Shown piece after piece: positions 1-7,523 of a DNA stretch of 20,426 nt; positions within the stretch are counted from its first letter, which is position 1; every line of letters starts with the position of its first letter. The notes under the pieces were generated by a model. That model had not been told where the DNA came from. It saw only the letters and a list, made by a program, of their open reading frames with translations, and ran no database searches. Origin of the DNA: JALONO01 sp038209965 (GTDB taxonomy: Bacteria > Bacteroidota > Bacteroidia > Cytophagales > Thermoflexibacteraceae); assembly GCA_038209965.1 (NCBI GenBank), contig JBBQXF010000087.1:1-20426 (forward strand). Reading direction: 5' to 3'. Position numbers and translations under genes: made by a program.

Positions 1-1146
1 AACGTTCTGATGGGGGTAGAGTCAAACAGCCTATTACAAGAAGTCAGTACTACTGAATATCAAAAGGCCGTTAGAAAGATCTTGAAGGAAGAAAGTTCCA
101 ATGACAGGTTTGCCAAGGACAATTTTGTCGCTGAAATTAAACGGCTGGCTTACATTGCTAACCCAGGCATCGCCAAAGTATACAAGGTGGATGTTGATGC
201 CCGGCTCCCTTATTTTTTGGCGGAATATGCAGAAGGCAAAAAACTAAAAACCGTTGCTCCCTTGGCCAATGCCGAGGATACCAAAAAAAGTATACTTGGG
301 ATATTGAAGGCAGTTGAGTATTTGCACAGCCGCGATTTCTGGTACAAAACCTTGAAATCGGAAAACATCATTGTCAATAAAGATAAAATGCTTTTAGTGG
401 CCTCGGGGCTCGAGTACGTGGTGGGGCAAGATGCCAAATCGGGGCTGCCCAACAAGATCAGGATCAACATCAAAGATTTGGGCAGTATCCTGCTCGAGAT
501 GTTGACGGGCAAAACAACGGTGCAGGCCCTGAACGAAATTAAGGACAAGCGCTGGGCCGAGGTAATCAAACGGTCGTCACCGGGCAGTTCGGCCGATACG
601 TACAAGACTATATCGGAGATGATCATCGATATTGAGAAACGCTTTGCCCCAGGGCCGCCTACTCCTGCACCCACACCATTTCCATTGGTCAAAGTTTTGG
701 TAGTGGCGGGCATCGCCTTGGCTGTGGTGGCAATGGCAATGTTGGGATACGTGTACCGCGACAATATTATAAAAATGTTTGCCAAAACTGAAAGCCAAGT
801 AGAACCCAAACCTAATCCACCGACTGATAGCAAAGTTGATCTGGGACGTCTGCCGGGGCGGTACAAGGGGTCATACCAGAATGCCAACAATGAGAACATG
901 GAAGTTTGGCTGGACATTGCAACGGTTGATCTCCAAGCCGCCCCTTCCACTTTCAAGTATAATTTGCGGATAGAAACCACGGCCAAGGTCATTCAGTTTC
1001 GTTCGTTTGGCCAAACCGGGACGATCGATCCGGCAAACCTGAAAGTGAGCATTACTTCAGAGACCTTGCGCGAGTTTGAGCTGATTGCCAAAGGTGGCCA
1101 GTTCAAGTTCCAATCCAAAGATTTTCCGAGTCTTATACTAGAATAA
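1..1146 (+). CDS. Membrane-anchored Ser/Thr pseudokinase-like protein (5' partial)
   Basis: The frame is open to the window edge. The first ATG is at 10, but the glycine-loop region would fall at or before it, so the true start is probably outside the window. Residues below count from that ATG. Residues 18-210 read as a eukaryotic-like kinase fold: a beta-3-like strand (AVRKIL, 20-25), an alpha-C Glu (E42), a hinge near 69-79 and a C-lobe helix with LLEMLTGK (161-168). The catalytic loop HRDLKPEN is YKTLKSEN (112-119), so the catalytic Asp is Thr. DFG has become ASG (131-133). No APE motif is seen and the C-lobe is short. A Pro-rich linker leads to one TM segment (about 226-248), then a roughly 120-residue beta-rich extracytoplasmic domain. 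I infer a signalling or scaffold pseudokinase with a cytoplasmic N-domain. The lipoprotein gene 37 bp downstream may be co-transcribed. The kinase fold is fairly sure, the lack of activity likely, the role unknown. Confidence 0.75.
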   Translation, partial: NVLMGVESNSLLQEVSTTEYQKAVRKILKEESSNDRFAKDNFVAEIKRLAYIANPGIAKVYKVDVDARLPYFLAEYAEGKKLKTVAPLANAEDTKKSILGILKAVEYLHSRDFWYKTLKSENIIVNKDKMLLVASGLEYVVGQDAKSGLPNKIRINIKDLGSILLEMLTGKTTVQALNEIKDKRWAEVIKRSSPGSSADTYKTISEMIIDIEKRFAPGPPTPAPTPFPLVKVLVVAGIALAVVAMAMLGYVYRDNIIKMFAKTESQVEPKPNPPTDSKVDLGRLPGRYKGSYQNANNENMEVWLDIATVDLQAAPSTFKYNLRIETTAKVIQFRSFGQTGTIDPANLKVSITSETLREFELIAKGGQFKFQSKDFPSLILE

Positions 1147-1183
1147 ATGTTTAATCAATCAATTTAAATTAACTAACACAATC

Positions 1184-2062
1184 ATGAACAAAAACCATTT
1201 TTTTTTCACATTAGTAGCTATCCTTTTTGCATTTGCATTCACTTCTTGTGGTACTGGTAGCGGCGAAGAATACCAGAAAGTGCAGACAGAAAACGAGGAA
1301 CTAAAATCCAAAATACAAAAGGATAGTTCGTATTTGGTGCAGATGAACTCCGAAATGCAGGAGCTTTACGCCAATCTGGATTCTATGCGGGCACGGGAAG
1401 AGCGCATCCGCCAGACTGCCTCCCGGATGCAAGGTGGCCAGTTGAGCGGCGAGGGCAGCGCGAGCATCGACAAGGCATTTGCCGATATGGAAAAGCTGAA
1501 TGCAGAAAACCAACAGAAAATTGCTGCGCTGCAATCCAAGTTGAAGTCATCGGGTTCCAAAAATGCCCTCTTACAACGCACACTGGACGAACTCCAGAAA
1601 CAAGTGGACGACAAAGAGAACCAGATCAAGGACTTGCAGACCACAGTTTTAGCTTTGCAAGGAGAACTGGATGAGGCCAAAAATACCATCGCGACCACCA
1701 AGACCAAGTTACAAGACACCGAAAACGTGGTGGTGGAACGCGAAAACAAAATTGCTGAAGCGTTCTACACCATCGGCAGCCGGAAAGATTTGGAAAAAGG
1801 TGGGGTGATCACGGCCAAAGGTATGTTCAACAAAAACAAAGACTTGGCTGGCGATATTGATGAAGCCAAATTTACCAAGGTTGACTCCCGCAACGTAAGT
1901 GAGATCGAGATCGGCAACCATAAGGCCAAAAAGATTGAGCTAGTGCCTGCTCGGGCTTCCAGCAGCTACCAATTGGTGGAAAATGGGGCCAGCACCGTGC
2001 TGAAAATTTCTGATGCGGCGGCGTTCTGGAAAACCAAATACGTGGTCATTGTGGTCAAATAA
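1184..2062 (+). CDS. Coiled-coil lipoprotein
   Basis: The product is 292 residues. The N-terminus is a lipoprotein signal: basic start, hydrophobic stretch at 5-20, then TSC with the lipidated Cys at 22. Residues about 28-190 are strongly heptad-like (Glu/Lys/Leu/Gln-rich) and predict long coiled coils, broken near 88-95 by a Gly/Ser-rich stretch. A compact C-terminal domain (about 195-292) follows, beginning near AEAFYTIGSRKDLEKGG and ending in a beta-type KYVVIVVK. This architecture is common among uncharacterised Bacteroidota lipoproteins; I know no proven function. The coiled coil suggests a spacer or oligomeriser at the membrane. It lies 37 bp after the pseudokinase gene, so an operon is likely, and a bidirectional terminator follows it. 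No Shine-Dalgarno is seen, which is normal for the phylum. Lipoprotein and coiled coil are clear; the role is unknown. Confidence 0.8.
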   Translation: MNKNHFFFTLVAILFAFAFTSCGTGSGEEYQKVQTENEELKSKIQKDSSYLVQMNSEMQELYANLDSMRAREERIRQTASRMQGGQLSGEGSASIDKAFADMEKLNAENQQKIAALQSKLKSSGSKNALLQRTLDELQKQVDDKENQIKDLQTTVLALQGELDEAKNTIATTKTKLQDTENVVVERENKIAEAFYTIGSRKDLEKGGVITAKGMFNKNKDLAGDIDEAKFTKVDSRNVSEIEIGNHKAKKIELVPARASSSYQLVENGASTVLKISDAAAFWKTKYVVIVVK

Positions 2063-2085
2063 TCCACCTCACTTGACCTTAAACC

Positions 2086-2119
2086 AAAAAAAGCCCCACT
2101 GATCACAGCGGGGCTTTTT
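2086..2119. terminator. Bidirectional rho-independent terminator
   Basis: A GCCCC/GGGGC stem is flanked by 7 A on the left and 5 T on the right, giving about 10 paired positions. A further CTG/CAG pairing lies inside the loop. It sits between convergent genes ending at 2062 (plus) and 2146 (minus) and can serve both. Confidence 0.85.
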
Positions 2120-2145
2120 CTATGATTGTCTGGCCAATCGGCAGA

Positions 2146-2658
2146 TTAATTGGCTTTCTTCTTGGCTTTTTGATCGGCCAACATTTGATCGTAGACTTTG
2201 ACTTGATCAGCCTTGAGCGCCTTTTTAATATCTTCTTCCAACTTAGCTTTCAGTTGATCGGGGCGGGCATTAAGCTTTGTCTGATCGGCCCGTAGAGATT
2301 CTTGCATTTTAAGTATTGCGTCGTTCTCAGCTTTGGCCCTGGCGGCTTCTTCTTCGGTAGCTACCTCCTTGGGAACGGCGGCGGCTTTGGCCTTGATCTC
2401 TTCCACCCGCTTGGGCAATCCGGTTTTGGCTGCTTTGACACTGTCCATGCCGGTCTCGTAGGCCAATTGGGCATCTTTCATGCTCTTCTTCTGGCCAGCG
2501 TTTAGCTTTTTGGGCACATCAACAATTTTTGAATCGATAAATTTAGCAACTCCTTCACTCTTGGTCTTTGCCCGCTGGTCGGGGGTGGTAGGGGTTTGGG
2601 CGAATGCACCTGCGGTCAATAATGCAAGTGACAGACTTAAAATTACTTTCTTCATCAT
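2146..2658 (-). CDS. Small periplasmic helical protein, Spy/CpxP-like
   Basis: The product is 170 residues with a Sec signal peptide (1-20, cleavage after AFA before Gln21). The mature part is Lys/Glu/Ala-rich, has no cysteines and looks all-helical. Two short motifs resemble the LTxxQ signature of Spy/CpxP-type periplasmic chaperones: LNAGQ (52-56) and LKADQ (148-152). Each is followed by a basic or tyrosine-containing helix. In that family such proteins bind unfolded envelope proteins or metal-stress targets. Here the similarity is motif-level only, and a generic helical secreted protein is the alternative. It is monocistronic: it converges with the lipoprotein gene, and about 400 bp of AT-rich DNA lies upstream. 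The start could be either of two adjacent ATGs (2658 or 2655). Confidence 0.7.
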   Translation of the reverse strand: MMKKVILSLSLALLTAGAFAQTPTTPDQRAKTKSEGVAKFIDSKIVDVPKKLNAGQKKSMKDAQLAYETGMDSVKAAKTGLPKRVEEIKAKAAAVPKEVATEEEAARAKAENDAILKMQESLRADQTKLNARPDQLKAKLEEDIKKALKADQVKVYDQMLADQKAKKKAN

Positions 2659-3054
2659 AAGTGTTTTGGATGTTGGGTTTATGAAATCTTTTCAACCTCG
2701 AATGTAGTCAAGAATTATTCAATTCCTATACTAACCTTACTTGAGGCAAAAAATAATCCATTTTGCCAAAAACCACTAAAAATGCAGTTTTATCCAAGAA
2801 GTTATCAAATAATTACTAAAAATGCAACGAATGCCCAAACAAACCGATATTGGCGAATGGCATTTTTTTATCTTTGCCCTGTTTTATAGCGATGGCCCAC
2901 TACCCAACCGCCAGTTGGCCGTGGGACTTTCCAAGCTTTTTTTTGAAAATACGCGAATACTTTAAATATTTGGGCAGGATTCAGCCCCATTTAGGTGCGG
3001 GCACTGATATTCACCCGATCAGAACTTGTCGTTCTTTCTCCTTTAACCAAGAAA
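2659..3054. other. Divergent intergenic region, 396 bp
   Basis: AT-rich non-coding DNA lies between the Spy-like gene (minus) and the oxidoreductase gene (plus). It holds one good promoter candidate reading right (2850-2876). I saw no RNA gene, terminator or credible ORF. A GTG-initiated extension of the oxidoreductase from 2995 would only lengthen it upstream of a clear Tat signal. Confidence 0.6.
2850..2876 (+). promoter_or_regulatory. Bacteroidota-type promoter for the oxidoreductase gene
   Basis: TATCTTTG at 2869-2876 matches the -7 consensus TAnnTTTG exactly. TTG at 2850-2852 lies 16 bp upstream and can serve as the -33 element, whose consensus is TTTG or TTG. It would give a leader of about 170 nt before the ATG at 3055. 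The spacing equals that of the candidate at 14818-14844. This is motif evidence only. Confidence 0.45.
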
Positions 3055-4401
3055 ATGATGCAAAAAGAAACCGAACTCACGCGCCGTGCTTTCCTCCAGA
3101 CAACCGGCGTGGCAGTGGCTGGGGCCGTACTTGCTGGGCCGTTGGCGGCGGCTTCCAGTCCCAAAACCCGCTTGGCCATGGTGGGCACTGGCAGCCGGGG
3201 GGCGGGGATGTGGGGGCGCGATGTGCTCAAGGCCTACGGGGATATTATGGAATTTGTTGGTCTTTGCGACCTCAACCCGGGCCGGGTGGCAACCGTAAAA
3301 CAAGGTCTGGGCTTGGGCTGCCCTACTTTCACCGACTTCGAGAAGATGATGCGCGAAGTCAAACCCGATACCTTGATAGTGACCACGGTAGATGCCACCC
3401 ACCATGAGTTCATTATCAAGGGCATGGAAATGGGGGCCAATATCATCACGGAGAAACCCATGACCACCGATGAGCAAAAGTGCCAGGCCATTTTGGAAGC
3501 TGAGCGGCGCACTGGCAAAAAAGTGACCGTTACTTTTAACTACCGCTATTCGCCCCATCGCCAAAAAATCTACGAAATATTGCGCCGGGGCGACATTGGC
3601 AAGGTCACCTCGGTCGATTTCCACTGGTATTTGGACATTCAGCACGGGGCGGACTATTTCCGCCGCTGGCACCGCCTGCGCGAAAAAGGGGGCACGCTGC
3701 TGGTCCACAAGTCCACTCACCATTTTGACCTGCTCAACTGGTGGCTGGAGTCGGAGCCCGATGAAGTATATGCCCAAGGCGCGCTGGAATTTTATGGCAA
3801 AAACGGCGCGGTTCGCAGTACCAACTGCCGCCCTTGCCCCCACAAGAACGAATGCAATTTTTACTGGGACATGACCCAGAGCAAGGAAATGATGGCCTTG
3901 TACGCCGCCAACGAAGCCCATGACGGCTACCTGCGCGATGGCTGCGTTTTTGCGGAAGATGTCAATATTTACGATAAAATGGGGGCGCAGATCCGCTACG
4001 CCAATGGGGTACAGGTCAGTTACTCGCTCACCACCTATTCGCCCTATGAAGGCTACCGTTTGGCTTTCAATGGTACCAAGGGCCGCTTGGAAACTTGGGT
4101 GCAAGAGCGACAAGCCGTGGATCAGCGCGATCATGACGAACTGATGCTCTGGACCAATTTCGGCGGGCTCCAAACGATCAAAATCCCACAGTCGGACGGC
4201 CACGGTGGGGGAGACGAACGCCTCAAGGACAAAATTTTTCGCTACCCCGGCGCCCCTGATCCACTCCGACAATCGGCCGGTACCCGCGATGGGGCAATGT
4301 CGATTTTGGTCGGGATTGCCGCCCGCAAAAGTGCTGAAACCGGCCAGCCCATCAAAATTGGCGACTTGACCGAGCTAAAGCCCCTAGCTGTACGCCCATG
4401 A
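3055..4401 (+). CDS. Tat-exported Gfo/Idh/MocA family oxidoreductase
   Basis: I chose ATG 3055 (or 3058) because it places a twin-arginine signal at the N-terminus: TRRAFLQTTG around residues 9-18, then a hydrophobic Ala/Gly/Val segment. The product is 448 residues. A Rossmann NAD(P)-binding motif GTGSRG lies at 44-49, the family EKP motif at 133-135, and the substrate-side motif STHHFD at 220-225. Family members oxidise, reduce or rearrange sugars and cyclitols with a tightly bound dinucleotide, and some Tat-exported relatives act as glycosidases (GH109). An unusual insert carries C258-x2-C261-x5-C267 and later C297 (RDGC), which could bind a metal. The substrate cannot be told from sequence. 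The gene is monocistronic: its own promoter candidate lies upstream and a perfect hairpin downstream. The fold is confident, the substrate unknown. Confidence 0.88.
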   Translation: MMQKETELTRRAFLQTTGVAVAGAVLAGPLAAASSPKTRLAMVGTGSRGAGMWGRDVLKAYGDIMEFVGLCDLNPGRVATVKQGLGLGCPTFTDFEKMMREVKPDTLIVTTVDATHHEFIIKGMEMGANIITEKPMTTDEQKCQAILEAERRTGKKVTVTFNYRYSPHRQKIYEILRRGDIGKVTSVDFHWYLDIQHGADYFRRWHRLREKGGTLLVHKSTHHFDLLNWWLESEPDEVYAQGALEFYGKNGAVRSTNCRPCPHKNECNFYWDMTQSKEMMALYAANEAHDGYLRDGCVFAEDVNIYDKMGAQIRYANGVQVSYSLTTYSPYEGYRLAFNGTKGRLETWVQERQAVDQRDHDELMLWTNFGGLQTIKIPQSDGHGGGDERLKDKIFRYPGAPDPLRQSAGTRDGAMSILVGIAARKSAETGQPIKIGDLTELKPLAVRP

Positions 4402-4470
4402 TCTTACCTAGCAGATCGTCGGCTTGCCCTGAGAAAAATGTTTGGAATAGCTAGGTAGTTTTATTTAACC

Positions 4471-4508
4471 AAAAGAGATGACGTATCCTGCGATATGTCA
4501 TCTCTTTT
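4471..4508. terminator. Bidirectional terminator, 17-bp hairpin
   Basis: AAAAGAGATGAC at 4471-4482 pairs with GTCATCTCTTTT at 4497-4508. The inner bases also pair, with one G-T, giving a 17-bp stem around a 4-nt CTGC loop. It lies between convergent genes ending at 4401 and 4539. The stem is less GC-rich than usual but nearly perfect, with terminal A and T runs. Confidence 0.75.
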
Positions 4509-4538
4509 GCTGTAAGCAATTTCCCTAACCGACCTTGC

Positions 4539-5879
4539 CTAGCGCGTACCGGCTGCGGTGGCAGGTTGCACATCTTTGGTGCTGCTCAGGTCTATCTCGC
4601 TCAACAAGCCTATGTTGCGGGGATCCTTGTAGTCGTACTGGGTGATGCGGTTGGAGCCCACCATCATCAGGATCTTGCGGTTGCTGTCGGGGATCACATC
4701 GTACGTGTTGATGTTGCGGAAGTGGGCCAGTTGGTTGCGGCTGATGGCCCGCACATCGGAGGCATCAAAAACTTTGAGGCCATCGCGGCCATCGCACACA
4801 AACAGGGTTCCGTTGTCAATGCCCAAGCCGTGGGGATTGGTCATCGGATAAGTCTGCACTTTGGTGAGCCGTGACGGGTTGCTGATATCAATCACGTCCA
4901 GTTGGTTCACACCACCGCCACAGTCGGAGCCGTCACGCAGGGTCACATAAGCGTAGTTGCCTTCCACTACCACGGGGTCACAGCTCCGGGTGTGGCGGTA
5001 ATGGCCTTCGCGTGTCGGCAAGGTGCGATTGGTAGCGTTATAGATGTACATCCCTGATTGTGAACCGATAAACAAACGATCGTTGTAGGCAAAGATGGTT
5101 TCAATGTCAGTATTGATCGGGATCTTGTTGCCCAATAATTTGGGGTTGGCCATGTCAGCGGTGCTGAACACGAGCAAATCTTTGGAATCAATGGCATAAA
5201 GGTAGTTGTCCAGCAAAGTAAAACAGGCCATTGAGCCACCCTTGCCACCCACCGAAGCGGGTTTGTTGGCGGGCCGGGTATTGACCGGAGCAGCTGAAGT
5301 TACCAAAGGATTGCCCGCCGCCCCACCATTGATGCCGTTGGATATGCCCCCGTTGCTGCCCATCATCCACCACGGGTTATTGCGCCCATTGTTGGCATTG
5401 TTACGGTTGTTGCCCCCGCTGATCCCATTGGCAATGGGCGTGGTGAACCAGTTGTTAATCAAGCTGGTCAGGTCGGCTCCATTGCGCCAAGCAATGGCGT
5501 TGTTGTCCCAACTGTTGGCCCGGGGCCGGTGGGTGAACACGGCCGGTACCCGCGAAAGCTCCTTAATATTCTTGAGATCTTTGATGTCAATGGCCACTAG
5601 GTCTTGGTTGCTGTTGGCATACATCACCGTTCCGACCACCGCCATGTCCACATTGCCGGGGATGGCGATGAAACCGACTTTGCGGGGAGCCTTGGGATCA
5701 AAATTGTTGATGACCAGCACGCCTTCATTCAAGATGTTGACATACAGAAAGCCTTCGTCATACCAGATTTTGCCCGCTTGGGCCAGTTGGGACTGCGCAA
5801 AACTGGACTGGCCAATGAACAATACGGCTACTAAGCCAAAAAAAGTTTTGAGGAAGAGAGATTTTATCATAGTTTTCAT
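4539..5879 (-). CDS. Secreted LVIVD-repeat beta-propeller protein
   Basis: I chose the ATG at 5879 because it starts a clean Sec signal peptide (1-28, ending SSFA before Gln29). An upstream in-frame ATG at 5951 would only add a 24-residue non-signal leader. The product is 446 residues. It carries repeats of the LVIVD type, each a strand pair ending in a hydrophobic-Asp core: GVLVINNFDPKAPRKVG (53-69), LVAIDIKDLKNI (94-105), and later LLVFSTADMANPKLLG, QLDVIDISNPSRLTKV and LKVFDASDV. These repeats form beta-propellers on secreted or surface proteins of Bacteroidota; their ligands are mostly unknown. An Asn/Gly-rich insert (about 151-190) with a WWMM patch splits the propeller and may be a surface loop. 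It converges with the oxidoreductase gene and is monocistronic. The family is confident, the function unknown. Confidence 0.85.
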   Translation of the reverse strand: MKTMIKSLFLKTFFGLVAVLFIGQSSFAQSQLAQAGKIWYDEGFLYVNILNEGVLVINNFDPKAPRKVGFIAIPGNVDMAVVGTVMYANSNQDLVAIDIKDLKNIKELSRVPAVFTHRPRANSWDNNAIAWRNGADLTSLINNWFTTPIANGISGGNNRNNANNGRNNPWWMMGSNGGISNGINGGAAGNPLVTSAAPVNTRPANKPASVGGKGGSMACFTLLDNYLYAIDSKDLLVFSTADMANPKLLGNKIPINTDIETIFAYNDRLFIGSQSGMYIYNATNRTLPTREGHYRHTRSCDPVVVEGNYAYVTLRDGSDCGGGVNQLDVIDISNPSRLTKVQTYPMTNPHGLGIDNGTLFVCDGRDGLKVFDASDVRAISRNQLAHFRNINTYDVIPDSNRKILMMVGSNRITQYDYKDPRNIGLLSEIDLSSTKDVQPATAAGTR

Positions 5880-5978
5880 GGAATTTCGAGTTTTAGTGAT
5901 ACTCTGCACATACAGAGGGGCAAACGGAAGGAAGGTTGCCGAAGGTTTCAATTTTTTTTAATTTTTACTTAATTAACC

Positions 5979-6515
5979 ATGGAAAAGTCGAGTGGCATCT
6001 CGCGCAGCGACATCATCACCGCTATAAGTTTATTTGCTTTTGCCGTGCTGATCATTATTCTTTTTTTGAGCAACAAAAGCCAGTGGAGCCAGAGGATAGC
6101 GACCTCGCAGCACGAAGCGGATAGTTTGCGGAGCTCAGTGCTGGGAAGGTATGAAGAATTGCGCACGCTGGATTCACTCTCCCGGCGGTTTACCAAAGAC
6201 AACCAATATGATCCCTTGGTCGAGAATGGGTTTCGGATGTATGGCTTGTTCAAAGATGCCAACGATCTATATGATCCAGAAATGTTGGCCAATAAGTTCC
6301 ACATCAGCAATGTGAAATCCATTAAACTTATCGATGCCCCGGACGAAAAGTGGTACATAGTGCCGGTCAAAGGGGCCCACTATATTAGGCCGGGTGAGTC
6401 GGCTACATCATTGGCCAAAATGTATTATGGCAACGCTGCGGACTCGGTATTGCTCAAGGCTTTCAATGCTGACTTTAGCCCATTCCGTACCGTGTTCATC
6501 CCGTTTGAGAAGTAA
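5979..6515 (+). CDS. Single-TM protein with LysM-like C-terminal domain
   Basis: The product is 178 residues. A short basic N-terminus precedes one TM helix (about 11-30), so the remainder is probably extracytoplasmic. Residues 35-75 are helical and charged. The C-terminus (about 133-178) resembles a LysM peptidoglycan-binding module: HYIRPGESATSLAKMYYGN matches the usual H-x-V-x-x-G-D-T-x-x-x-I-A-x-x-Y-Y-G pattern, followed by LKAFNAD and a terminal VFIPF strand like the usual LxIP. If correct, it is an inner-membrane-anchored wall-binding protein. Two further readings are possible: a degenerate LysM, or an unrelated domain of similar pattern. It is divergent from the LVIVD gene with about 100 bp between starts. 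I saw no clear terminator after it. Confidence 0.75.
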   Translation: MEKSSGISRSDIITAISLFAFAVLIIILFLSNKSQWSQRIATSQHEADSLRSSVLGRYEELRTLDSLSRRFTKDNQYDPLVENGFRMYGLFKDANDLYDPEMLANKFHISNVKSIKLIDAPDEKWYIVPVKGAHYIRPGESATSLAKMYYGNAADSVLLKAFNADFSPFRTVFIPFEK

Positions 6516-6527
6516 ACTGATAGGGCC

Positions 6528-6653
6528 TCAAACTCGTGAAAAGCAATCAGGATGCTTTGGCCTGTGGATTTTATACCCAAGGAGCAAGTGCTGGCAGATC
6601 CGTACTTTTTGTTCGTCTGTGCATTTCTCGCAGGTTTCGTACCCGTGAAGCAT
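6528..6653 (-). CDS. Possible 41-residue Cys/His-rich small protein
   Basis: The ORF starts at ATG 6653, 10 nt beyond the stop of the rhodanese-thioredoxin gene on the same strand, and ends with TGA at 6528. The protein has four Cys (8, 11, 20, 37) and five His, spaced CxxC-x8-C-x-H and later H-x3-H-x2-C, a pattern that could bind zinc. The DNA contains an internal duplication at a distance of exactly 66 bp (22 codons): segments starting at 6662 and 6596 match at 22 of 30 bases. The encoded words are CQHMLHGYET and CQHLLLGYKI. Several differences are silent third-position changes (TGT/TGC, CTT/CTC, TAC/TAT), which hints at selection on protein. The first CQH lies before the ATG, which argues against a clean start. 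I do not recognise the family, and a non-coding duplication is possible. Confidence 0.3.
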   Translation of the reverse strand: MLHGYETCEKCTDEQKVRICQHLLLGYKIHRPKHPDCFSRV

Positions 6654-6663
6654 GTGCTGACAG

Positions 6664-7368
6664 TTATTTGTTTTTTTGGACTTCAGCCGCGATCACGCTC
6701 TTTTCGGCAAAGCCTTCCTGTTTCCAGACGAGCTTCCCCTCTTTGAACAGCATCAACACTGGCAGGGCCGTCACTTGCTTTGCGTCGGCCAGCGTTTGGT
6801 TTTCGTCAACATCGAGTTTGAGCAATTTGAGCGTACCGGCGTTTTCTTTGGCCACTTCGTCCAGGATCGGGTTGAGTTTTTTGCAAGGGGGGCACCATTT
6901 GGCCCCAAAATCCACTAACACCAACTTTTCGGTCTTCAAAAGTTTAGCAAAAGCGGCCTCAGACATGCCCGGTTTTTTGGCCACGTTTGCTCCTTTGTCG
7001 TATTCCCGTTTGGCACCTTGCCAAGCGCGCATCCCCCCAATGAGGTCATATACTTCATAGCCTTGCTGGGTCAGTGCTTCCGCCGCTTTGGCACTGCGCC
7101 CGCCACCCAAGCAATAGATAAAAACCGGTTTGGTTTTATCCAAATATTTCGTGCGCTCCGCAAATTCAGTGGGGTTGTTCCAGTCGGCGTTCATGGCGCT
7201 TTTGAAGTGATCGGCGGCAAATTCACCTTTGGTGCGCACATCTAGTACTTGCCCATTTGGGCTAGTTGCCAATTTTTTTGCAAACTCATCCGTGGTGAGC
7301 TTCTGCTGCGCCTGAACGGTAAAAAGACTCGCAGTAGCCAACAGGCTGGCCAGAAATAAATGCTTCAT
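6664..7368 (-). CDS. Periplasmic rhodanese-thioredoxin fusion
   Basis: I chose the ATG at 7368 because a Sec signal peptide follows (1-20, VQA before Gln21); the same frame is open further upstream but reads as non-coding. The product is 234 residues. Residues about 22-120 form a single rhodanese domain with the sulfur-accepting Cys86 in a CLGGGR loop (86-91) and the usual VLDVRTKGEF start (41-50). Residues about 130-234 form a thioredoxin domain with the WCPPC redox motif (158-162) and the cis-proline in ALPV (P203). Rhodaneses carry persulfide sulfur and thioredoxins exchange disulfides, so the fusion would pass reducing equivalents or sulfane sulfur in the periplasm. Its electron donor is not visible here. 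It lies 155 bp behind the oxidase subunit III gene, on the same strand. Domains and active residues are clear; the substrate is not. Confidence 0.92.
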   Translation of the reverse strand: MKHLFLASLLATASLFTVQAQQKLTTDEFAKKLATSPNGQVLDVRTKGEFAADHFKSAMNADWNNPTEFAERTKYLDKTKPVFIYCLGGGRSAKAAEALTQQGYEVYDLIGGMRAWQGAKREYDKGANVAKKPGMSEAAFAKLLKTEKLVLVDFGAKWCPPCKKLNPILDEVAKENAGTLKLLKLDVDENQTLADAKQVTALPVLMLFKEGKLVWKQEGFAEKSVIAAEVQKNK

Positions 7369-7434
7369 TGGAGTAAAAAGAGGTTGGTAAAAAGTAAAGT
7401 TACAACAATGTACGCACAAATCCAAGTGGGCGTG

Positions 7435-7496
7435 GGCGGGAAAATCTGGGGGGTATGATCGTGCCGCGCCCGATCCTCCCGCCACTGGGCAGTGGC
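7435..7496. repeat. Two overlapping inverted repeats between two genes
   Basis: GGCGGGAAAATC (7435-7446) pairs 10 of 12 with GATCCTCCCGCC (7472-7483). GCCACTG (7481-7487) pairs perfectly with CAGTGGC (7490-7496). They share bases 7481-7483, so both cannot form fully at once. They lie just after the oxidase subunit III stop and before the rhodanese-thioredoxin gene. There is no good T-run, so this is a possible mRNA processing or attenuation structure rather than a classical terminator. Confidence 0.3.
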
Positions 7497-7523
7497 TTGG
7501 CGCAATGGATAAGCCAACTCGGA

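Noticed and set aside
210..992. Minus-strand open frame of 260 codons over the pseudokinase gene
   Set aside because: The plus-strand frame has a recognisable kinase fold and TM segment; the antisense frame has none.
2995..3054. GTG-initiated 20-residue extension of the oxidoreductase
   Set aside because: It would place non-signal residues before the twin-arginine motif; ATG 3055 gives a standard Tat signal.
3043..4272. Long minus-strand open frame (409 codons) across the oxidoreductase gene
   Set aside because: It lies opposite a gene with clear Tat, Rossmann and EKP motifs; its own translation shows no domain and follows from GC-biased codon use.
5206..5961. Plus-strand open frame of 251 codons over the LVIVD gene
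   Set aside because: It is antisense to the propeller repeats and signal peptide; Leu/Pro-rich with no motif.
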